Positions 55,993 through 64,000 of a stretch of DNA of 64,000 nt are shown here, in pieces. A program made the translations under genes and the position numbers. Below the pieces are notes generated by a model. The model ran no database searches, was not told the DNA's origin, and saw only the letters and a program-made list of their open reading frames with translations. The stretch's first letter is position 1. Each line of letters opens with the position of its first letter. This DNA is from Ampelocalamus luodianensis (lineage: Eukaryota > Streptophyta > Magnoliopsida > Poales > Poaceae), in NCBI GenBank assembly GCA_036346255.1, contig CM070620.1:60746522-60810521 (forward strand), read 5' to 3'.

Positions 55993-58075
55993 ATGACGTC
56001 GACGGCGTACTCGCGGCCATCGAAGCTGCTGGGCGGCGGCGGCGAGCGGAGGCTGCCGCCGCGGTTGATGAGGAGCCTCACCGCCAAGATCGAGCCCAAG
56101 AAGCTCGGCGTCGGCCTCGTCGCCGGCTGCTGCCTCGCGTTCCTCACCTACGTCTCCCTCGCCAAGGTCTTCGCCATCTACTCCCCTGTATTCGGTGCGT
56201 ACTGGTTCCAATCCAGTCCAAGGAGCTATACATTCGATTAACCCTCACTTCCTCAGGTTCTCTCTAATCTAGTCTAACTGGGGCTGTTGAATTCGTCCTC
56301 AGCCAGCACAGCCAACACGTCCGCCCTGCTGCAGAACTCACCGCCGTCGTCGTCCTTGCCGTCATCTTCCGTGCCGGAGACGGAGGCCATTCCACCCCAA
56401 GAAACAACATTTAGTAGTGGCAACAACAACAAGACCATGGATCGCGTCGATCTCCCGGAGGAGAACCAGCCGGCAGCGGCGGCAGAGTCTCAAGAACCCG
56501 GCTTGCCGGAGGCACTCTCGAGAAAGGTTGACACGGAGGAGGCGGCGGCGACCTCGGAGGCAAAGCCATGTAAGGAATCTTGCCCCTTTCTCTGCCCCTT
56601 TTCTTGCGTACCCTTAAATGGAAAGCCGAACAAAACTACCGAGCAACATGCAACTTCTTTTACTGCCATCTCCCAGAAATTTACAGCGCTGTGCTTTGCA
56701 ATGTCGGCAAAAAAATTGTTGCGCCCACCACAATACCCACTTCTTGACGCAATTAATTTGGGTTGGATTTGTTAGAAATGCGCGAGATCTGCCCTGTTCT
56801 AATGGGGATTTGTTGGTAATCTTGTTGGTTAATTCAGCTGGGAAGGTAGGGGAGGAGAAGAAGAGCAATGGCGGCGCGGCGGCGGCCGGGGAGAGTGTGG
56901 CAAAGATGACATGCGACGAGAACGGCGTGGACGAGGGCTTCCCGTACGCGCGGCCGGCGGTGTGCGAGCTCTCCGGCGACATCCGCGTCAGCCCCAAGCA
57001 GAAGACCATGTACCTCGTGGACCCGTCCGGCGCCGGCGGCTTCGACGAGAGCGGCGAGAAGCGGCTCCGTCCGTACGCTCGCAAGGACGGCTTCCTCCTC
57101 CCGGGCGTCGTGGAGGTGACCATGAAGTCCGTGCCCTTCGTGGCGGCCGCGCCGCAGTGCACGAAACACCACCGCGTCCCCGCGGTGGTGTTCTCCGTCG
57201 CCGGGTACACGGACAACTTCTTCCACGACATGACGGACGTGATGATCCCGCTGTTCCTGACGACGGCGCACCTCAAGGGCGAGGTGCAGCTGCTGATCAC
57301 CAACTACAAGCCGTGGTGGGTGCAGAAGTACACACCGCTGCTGCGCAAGCTCTCCAACTACGACGTCATCAACTTCGACGAGGACGCCGGCGTGCACTGC
57401 TTCCCGCAGGGGTACCTCGGCCTGTACCGTGACCGCGACCTCATCATCTCCCCGCACCCGACCCGCAACCCGCGCAACTACACGATGGTGGACTACAACC
57501 GCTTCGTCCGCAGCGCGCTGGGGCTGCCCCGCGACCGGCCCGCGGTGCTAGGGGAGGAGTCCGGGATGCGGCCCCGGATGCTGATCATCTCCCGCGCCGG
57601 GACGCGCAAGCTGCTGAACCTGGACGAGGTGGCCGCGACCGCGTCGGAGCTGGGGTTCAACGTGACGGTGGCGGAAGCCGGCGCGGACGTGCCGGCCTTC
57701 GCGGCGCTGGTGAACTCCGCGGATGTGCTGCTCGCCGTGCACGGTGCCGGGCTGACGAACCAGATCTTCCTGCCCACGGACGCGGTGCTGGTGCAGATCG
57801 TGCCGTGGGGGCACATGGACTGGATGGCTACCAACTTCTACGCGCAGCCGGCGCGGGACATGCAGCTCCGGTACGTGGAGTACTACGTCGGCGAGGAGGA
57901 GACGAGCCTGAAGCACAAGTACCCCAGGGACCACATGGTGTTCAAGGACCCCAAGGCGCTCCACGCGCAGGGGTGGCAGGCGCTCGCCGAGACCATCATG
58001 AAGCAGGACGTCGACGTCAACCTCACCAGGTTCCGGCCTTTCCTGCTGCAGGCGCTCGACAAGCTACAGCAGTAA
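55993..58075 (+). CDS. Glycosyltransferase family 61 protein (Golgi type II, xylan-arabinosyl/xylosyltransferase-like)
   Basis: Three exons: 55993-56194, 56303-56569 and 56838-58075. The introns are GT-AG, with donors GGTGCGT and TGTAAGG and acceptors CCTCAG and ATTCAG. Splicing gives a 568-residue protein. Residues 1-37 are a basic cytosolic tail, about 38-63 a membrane anchor (LGVGLVAGCCLAFLTYVSLA), 64-180 a Ser/Pro/Glu-rich stem, then the GT61 domain to the end. Key motifs are NFFHDMTD (HDMTD at 286-290), RNPRNYTMVDYNRF and VHGAGLTN (457-464). GT61 enzymes in grasses add arabinose or xylose branches to xylan in the Golgi; which sugar cannot be told from sequence alone. Length and architecture are normal and no frame defects are seen. 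The strongest intact gene in the window. Confidence 0.93.
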
Positions 58076-59482
58076 CCGCAAAACCGCAGGGCGAGAGGGT
58101 CACACTATCCACGGGCACAAATTATACACACAAGCAACACAGCAAGATCGAAAAGGGGAACAAGCAAGGGATACTAGTCCTACAACTAGAAAAAGAGGAT
58201 CCGATCAAAGGAGGCGGCTTCGAATTGGTAATTGGTTGGTTGGTTTGTCTTTCGGTTTGTAACAAATTTGGATAGTGCGCTACACTCCAAAAAAATGTTT
58301 ATTTTTTGTTCGCTAAACATGCCATTCTGTTGAACAGTTATTTTTTTAAAAAAACACAATATAGCACTGAATAACTAAAATGTTGTTTGTTGTGTTTCAT
58401 TGAGATGCGGGTTTTTGTTGTTGTGAGGCTGATGTGTAGATATAGGGTAAGACACGAATTGCCTTTTTTTTTCCCTAGTCACATGGAGAATACTAGTAGC
58501 ATGTATAGTGGTAAGTTCAGCCAGCTAAAACGATGTGTTTGGGATCTGGATAAAATTCCATGGTGGTGTTAATAGTACTCGTATACACTCGTAGCAAATG
58601 GTAGATAAGGTTTTTTCTGTACATCGTCATGTCATGCCATGGGTGAGTAACGAAGAGGAAAATAATTTCTTTGAAGGAGAGTCCAGGAGAGATTTCGTTT
58701 ATCTGTCGTCTATGAGAAGAGAGAGTAAAGAAGAGATGATCGAACAGTGGGGGAGGAGGGCCTCCGTAGAATTTGCTTCCAACAAAGAGGCATGGGAAGT
58801 ACCTGTATTAGATCAATGTACTGTGCATTTTAGTCGGAACTTTCTTTATGGTACAGCTATACATTCCATTTTCCTCTGCCCAATGGGACCACCTGCCGGT
58901 GGGCTCAATAATAGTCAGAATTGGTGGTACCTTTGACTACAAGGCCCCCTCTATTCTAGGATTTCTAATGTACGCGTATTAGTAACAGTTGACTCATCCA
59001 TAGTTGTCTCTCTTCCTAGGCCTTTCTCCGAGGCTTCTAGGAGCTCCTGGTCTGTGCAGGTAACTTGGTTGTGCATTCGTGTCTACAAGGAGATTCTGGT
59101 TTGTGTGGATGTGTCAGCATGTAGCAACTGCTAATGAAAGTGAAGGGAAAAGCATCGATGCTTTGTCGAACACCCCTGAACAAGTGTGTTGTAACCTGTC
59201 TGCCTGCTTTGCCCATAAAAGCCACTAATAATGAAAAGCAGAGACAGCTAACCGGTTGTGTAAGAAAGCTGTGAGAGAAGTATTACTAGTCAGCACGGAC
59301 CTACCTAGAGAAGCGCCAAGCCGCCTTTCTCTCGTCTTCCGCATAGAAAAAGACGACGATGGCGAAAAAGAAAAGGAATACAGGAAATTTGAAATGCAGG
59401 GAGTAATACTTCCGTTTTTGTGTGTAACCGTAGGTGGGCGAGGCACGACGGGTCCGTTGTCAGTACTTCCAGTTGTGTGTAT
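58076..59482 (+). other. 3'UTR and downstream intergenic region of the GT61 gene
   Basis: The 3'UTR probably runs to about 58300-58400. An open frame at 58598-58936 (112 codons, starts MVDKVFSVHRHVMPWV) has no recognisable domain and no gene-like context, so it is left unannotated. No RNA gene or complete repeat was seen before the Copia LTR at 59483. Confidence 0.45.
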
Positions 59483-59755
59483 TGTTGAGGAATCGTCGCT
59501 GGCGAGTCCAGTCCGAGCGATTACCTCGTAGACAAGTATAGAATCGTTAGAACAATGCATGAACAATAAGAACAGAATAAGAGATAGAACACAGAAATGT
59601 AGGGGGACTTCTTGTTTCTCTTTATTCCTTCATCCATCGATCAATCCTTTACAATGAATAGCACCCCCTATTTATAGGCTACGACCCTGCTAGGGTTTAG
59701 GATGGAGCGCCCACTAATGGGCCGACTGCAGGGTCAGGCCCATGGTTTCCCAACA
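59483..59755 (-). repeat. 3' LTR of the right-hand Copia element
   Basis: 273 bp. The minus strand holds CCTATAAATAGGGGG (TATA, complement of about 59666-59680) and a short leader. The inner edge is next to the polypurine tract. Confidence 0.78.
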
Positions 59756-60049
59756 CTCCCCCTAGGGCACCCATCCTTCATGTCATGTCTCGTCAAAACT
59801 CCATAAAAACTCAGTGGGAAAAATTTATAGAAAGAGTACATGATACACGTTCTGCTGTGATGCACGAATTGCCTCATTAAAGCCTTGGCCGAGAAACTTC
59901 AGGAAAACTCGTCAAGAGAAAAAGAGTACAATCCACCCAATTTCATTTAATCTCCTGGGTTTATTCTTTGGGTACTCGATCTTCATGATCAAATTTTAAT
60001 AATGAGTTCGTGAAGGTTCTCCCCCTGAATTCTGCACTTCTAAGTCTCA

Positions 60050-62660
60050 TCATTCCAATTCACGTATGCATCTTTCAAAGCTAGACACTGGAAGTGACTT
60101 AGTGAATAAATCTGCAAGATTCTCACATGACTCAGTATGCAGTACTTTGATTACGTTCATCTTTTGCAATTCATGAGCATAGAAGAACTTGGGGTTGATA
60201 TGCTTTGTGAGAGGACTCTTCACATAACCCATATGTACTTGTGTAACACAAGCTGCATTATCTTCATACAAAAGTAGGGGTTTGTGCGGTATTCAATCCA
60301 CATAACTGCTGGATGTGGTGAATCATCCGCTGAAGCCAAACACATTCTTGTAAAGCCTTGTACAATGCTATGATCTCCAAGTGGTTCGTCGGAATCGATA
60401 CAAGATATTTCTTAGACGATTTTTATGGAATTGCAGTTCCACCACATAGGGGTTCATAGTCTGTTTGCGATTTGGCTGTATGCGGGTCCTACAGGTACCC
60501 GTCATCTGTATTCCATTCATAGTTAGGTCTTGGTTCTTTCTGTAGAACAGACTAAATTCTTTGCTTCTTTGGAGGTATCGGAAGATGTCCTTCATTCCCT
60601 GCCAATGCCTTTGGTAGGTTCTGTACTATGCCTTACTAATAGGTTCACGGCAAATGCAATGCCCGGTCTAGTACAGTTTGTTCAATACATAAGTGTTTCT
60701 ATTACACTTAAGTGTGGGAATTCCGATCCCAGGACTTTCTCCCCCTCTTCTTTAGATCTGTATGGGTCTTTGTCTTGCTGCAAAGATCTCCCGACCATTG
60801 GCACTTTCAAAGGGTATGTCTTTGCAAAGTCGAACCTTTCTAACACTTTCTGAGTGTAGGCTGACTGATACACTAATATCCCTTCAGGGGCATGCTCAAG
60901 CTGCAAGCCTAAGCAATATTTAGTTTTACCCAAACCTTTTATTTCGGACTCCGACTCTAGGTAAGAGCTTGCTTTCTTAATATCCTTCAGGGTTCCGATG
61001 ATATTCAGATCATCTTCATACACTGAGATTATACAAAATCCATTCTGGGATCGTCGTATAAATACACAGAGATTATTCTCATTTGTTCGTGTAGCCTTTC
61101 TTGCATAGAAAGTCGCTTCAAGCGATTATACCACATTCTGCCTGATTGCTTAAGTTCGTACAATGACTTTCTGAGTTTCACACTGTACATATTTCTATTT
61201 GCTCTGTTTTGATTCGGGATAGTGATACATTCAGGTATCTTCATATAAATGTCCGAATCCAATATTTCATAAAGGTATGTTGGTACCTCATCCATCAATT
61301 TCACTTCTAACTTCAAGTTCACTGCCATTGAGATAAATATTTAAAAGGGAGTTCCGCCCATGACCGGGGAATAGGTTTCTTCATAATCATCTTCTGGACG
61401 TGTAGTGAAACCTTGTGCAACAAGCCTTACTTCTTTTTATTTCTCTTTCGAACAAATACACACTTATGCCCTGCGGGGTGCACAAGAGGAGGCGTGCGGC
61501 TTACAGGCCCAAACGTCTTTCTTTTATTCAGAGAGAATAATTCAGTTTCTATTGCCTTCTTCCAATCTTCTCAATCTGATCTTTTCTCTCATTCAGCGAG
61601 CAATGCAGGCTCTGGATCAAGATCGTTGATTGTGGTAATTTTCTTTGTAAAATAAATGTCGACATTGGTTGTTGTCATATTCAAAGATTCTCCCGAGGTG
61701 ATAAAGTTTATAGCTATTTCTTCAAGGGGTGATTCTTCTAATGCTTTTACTTGCTCACCGCTGCTTCCAATTGCGGGGCAAGTCCCTTTAGTTTTTCAGC
61801 TCCGATGTGTGCGCACACATCCATGTTGATGTCTCCCTTCATGGGGATGTTCAATTCTGGTATGCCTTTTCTGAAGGTTCCATACCAATACCAGGTCTCA
61901 ACTGGCTCCCCTTCTGGTTCGGGGAACTTCGGTGATCGGCTGTGCCAAGTCCCTCTTGTCCTTTTCCACCAGGCGTCCCCAATTACTTCGGATTCGAGGG
62001 ACCGGAGTTCTCGTCCTTTTATTCTGAGGCCTCTGGACGGGATTAGGGATACCTTCAATGGTATTTCAACCCTCTCCGGTGCATTGCTTGCAGGCAAATG
62101 CTACTTATTCACGCTCTTCAAATCACTAAAGTAGTCTGGCAGTTGATTCGCTAATACTTGCAAATCAATTATCTTCTGGACTTCAATTGTCTTCTAGACT
62201 TCAATTCAATTATCTTCTGGACTGCAATTATCTTCTGGACTTCTCTATTTGCTTCACTAGTGTTCGGGTCATATGCATAGATTTTAATTATCTTCTGGAC
62301 TTCAAATGTCTTCTAGACTTCAATTATTTCCCGACATTATTATCAAGGGTTGATTTCCTCCCCCTAATGACGGGAAACTAATCTCATCTATTGTACTATC
62401 AGCGAATCGGGTATTATACAAATCTCCAGTCATAGGGTCCAAATACTTGATTATGGATGCTGTCTCATAACCAATGTATATCCCAGACTTTCGGAGAAGA
62501 CCCATTGCAGTTCGCTGCGGTGGTGGTATAGGTATATAACCCTTGCAACCAAACCTGCGAAGATGAGAAGTTTTCGGTGCTGACCCTTACGCTAGTTGCA
62601 TAGGTGGATGGATGTTATAGGCCGATGGTCTAAAATTGATGAGAGCTGCTGCGAGCAGGA
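60050..62660 (-). pseudogene. Copia pol relic (integrase end, RT, RNase H)
   Basis: Read right to left. The integrase C-terminus reads MGLLRKSGIYIGYETASIIK, YLDPMTGDLYNTRFADS (62320-62510). RT has DSDIYMKIPECITIPNQN and SLYELKQSGRMWYNRL (61120-61250), then ISVYLYDD and YEDDLNIIGTLKDIKK (60970-61080), where the usual YVDD is altered. RNase H reads YEDNAACVTQVHMGYVKSPL, TKHINPKFFYAHEL (60150-60271) and ends CENLADLFTKSLP. Several stops and shifts, plus a stretch with short repeats of ATTATCTTCTGGACTTC (about 62167-62335) replacing coding sequence, show decay. Confidence 0.8.
62167..62335 (+). repeat. Local short repeat within the Copia relic
   Basis: Seven or so copies of a unit close to TTATCTTCTGGACTTCAA (for example at 62170, 62188, 62211, 62229, 62288, 62308). 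Irregularly spaced, about 18-20 bp. Probably slippage expansion. Confidence 0.7.
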
Positions 62661-62736
62661 CTACGTGTCCCCAACATGTAGTTGGTAAATTACAATTCTT
62701 CAAAGTTCTGCTAGTCCATTCTAGGTGTGGATATGC

Positions 62737-64000
62737 TGTAACACCCCAGGACCCACATTACCCTGGAATGCTACTAAACCACTCAGCTAGCCAGAAATTT
62801 CAAGGTAATTTGTTCTGGCAACAATTTCTAGACATGAAGCAATAAGCAGAAGCATAAACAATTAAGGGAACAAAGATAACGGTAACAAGTTCAATAGTTA
62901 AAACAACCTCTAGCAGATTAATCAAAGGAATAGTTACAAGTCCATCATTATTAAATAAAATATTCACCCACGAATAGCTAAGCATTTGACTAGAATTTCA
63001 TCGACTTTATTACAGCATGAGTTGATGAACCAAGTGCATTATTGTGGTGCCGCTCTACCCAACCCATGAATGCTCAACAATCACCTGTAGGGGAAAAACA
63101 AGGGTGAGAATAAAATCTCAGCAAGCAAACTGTTTAACAAGCTATTCAGACTACAAACAAATATACAACATCATTACAGTATCCACATGTCCACATCCAT
63201 AATGTGCATCCACATTCATTACAAGTTAATTAAACTACAAAGATATTAAGCATCAATATCCATTTCCCATAATGATCACAATTATAGCCTCAACCATGTT
63301 TACTACCATCAATAGTAAAATATTAGCAAATGAATCTTGATTAACTTCTTCATATTATGCACCACTACCACTACCAATGACAATAAAGCATTAACAAGTT
63401 TTACCTCATAACTTTACTATTTCTCGCATCCACAATCGCTATCAACAATTACCACAAGAGAGTAGAATCTCATGCCATAATCACAACCACTACCATACCA
63501 CAAGGGATGAACCCCAATCCACGACATAGCCATTTTCCTCACACCACAAGTGACTCTCATGAGCCAATTCCACATTACAACTATAAAGTTGCAGTTATTT
63601 GTAATATAACTTCACCACAATATCTTGCATAAGTATGCAAATGATCTTTCCACAATGTAATGCATATGTATGCTATGCTCCACTGCACCTTTACCCAACA
63701 AGGTAAAAGTATGCATCGTGCTACGGCAATGCACGATGTTGTACCGGTACGGTCGCGGCTATAAGCGGCGACATCCACAATGCAAATGTCATGATATGTC
63801 ATGAATGATATGATAATCATAAACCACAAGAATTTAACCACGAAGGTCAACAACATACTCATCATGAGTATTTTCTCATAATCCACAGGTGTCTCATTAA
63901 GCACAATACCATTGTGTTATAAGACCATTACCACATAACCCACACCCGATTCACCAAGATCAAAATCAATCGATCTAAATGGAACTCTACCACATAGACC
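62737..64000 (+). mobile_element. Gypsy-like LTR, start only (runs off the window)
   Basis: It starts TGTAACACCCCAGGACCC, a common plant gypsy LTR opening, directly inside Copia integrase text, and continues as AT-rich non-coding sequence to the window end. The preceding 5-mer is TATGC; the far end is outside. The span is rich in short CATTA/CCACA-type motifs. No coding region supported. Confidence 0.55.

Larger units (their letters stand above)
59483..62736 (-). mobile_element. Ty1/Copia retrotransposon, 3' part, cut by another element on the right
   Basis: The left LTR (59483-59755) starts TGTTGAGGAATCG and ends TTCCCAACA on the plus strand. Just inside, on the minus strand, is the purine tract GGTGCCCTAGGGGGAG. 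Moving right, minus-strand RNase H, RT and integrase C-terminal text follow in Copia order. At 62737 the sequence changes to a gypsy-like LTR start (TGTAACACCCC), so the 5' half lies beyond or is lost. The 5-mer left of the LTR is TGTAT; its partner is not in the window. Confidence 0.83.

Noticed and set aside
56834..57964. Long antisense ORFs over the GT61 gene (for example 56834-57457, 57548-57964)
   Set aside because: High-GC shadow frames opposite a well-supported coding exon.
58598..58936. 112-codon ORF downstream of the GT61 gene
   Set aside because: No recognised domain, no promoter or splice evidence; possible but unsupported.
1..64000. tRNA, rRNA, organellar or bacterial gene content
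   Set aside because: I saw no cloverleaf-like tRNA or rRNA text. The TGGTATCAGAGC at 4892 is a primer-binding site, not a tRNA gene.

Overview
The window is nuclear DNA from a flowering plant, almost certainly a grass (Poaceae). The grounds are nested LTR retrotransposons, a BARE/Angela-like LTR, spliced genes with GT-AG introns, a GC-rich glycosyltransferase family 61 gene, and hAT, PIF/Harbinger and Mutator-like relics. I cannot name the species. Most of the sequence is transposable-element (TE) DNA. Only two ordinary host genes are supported: the 3' end of a repeat-protein gene (1-11331, +) and a complete GT61 gene (55993-58075, +).

Layout. 1-11331: the last exons of the host gene. One intron is swollen to about 10.7 kb by a four-deep nest: a minus-strand Copia element (217-10085) holds an LTR-like insert (3670-8534), which holds a BARE/Angela-like solo LTR (4532-7989), which holds a young 1884-bp non-autonomous LTR element with two identical 119-bp LTRs (4773-6656). 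Every level has a perfect 5-bp target-site duplication (TSD). About 12330-16950: a hAT transposon relic whose transposase is split by another solo LTR of the Angela-like family (12942-14623). 17512-19444: a PIF/Harbinger relic. 19445-25497: a minus-strand Ty3/gypsy chromovirus with a 4.2-kb LTR. It ends abruptly at about 25.5 kb against a plus-strand Tat-lineage gypsy element (to about 33.05 kb) that carries two tandem arrays and a series of antisense ORFs.

About 33050-53850: a Mutator-like element (MULE) exploded by later insertions. Its parts are a transposase (MURA) C-terminus, a plant-mobile-domain (PMD) pseudogene, two divergently arranged GRF-like zinc-finger genes separated by an 11 x 31-bp tandem array, and next to them a fragment of a gamma-clade RNA-dependent RNA polymerase gene. 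The insertions are a 4.2-kb solo LTR (34014-38212, inverted relative to the LTR at 19445), a 63-bp LINE/SINE stub (38257-38319), an LTR-like insert (38638-40560) and a complete 7.8-kb gypsy element (45416-53225). Removing the element and one TSD copy restores the reading frame at three insertion points (hAT, PMD and GRF genes), which supports the boundaries.

53850-59482 is gene space around the GT61 gene, with a TATA box and a tiny upstream ORF. 59483-62736 is a minus-strand Copia relic. From 62737 another LTR runs off the window.

The strongest candidates for something undescribed are: the MULE gene set with its divergent GRF pair around a bZIP-like repeat array; the GCGGT-N-ACCGC palindrome clusters shared by two LTR-like families; the very recent non-autonomous LTR element; and the captured or relict RDR exon. 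All coordinates and similarities come from reading the sequence. No database search was run.
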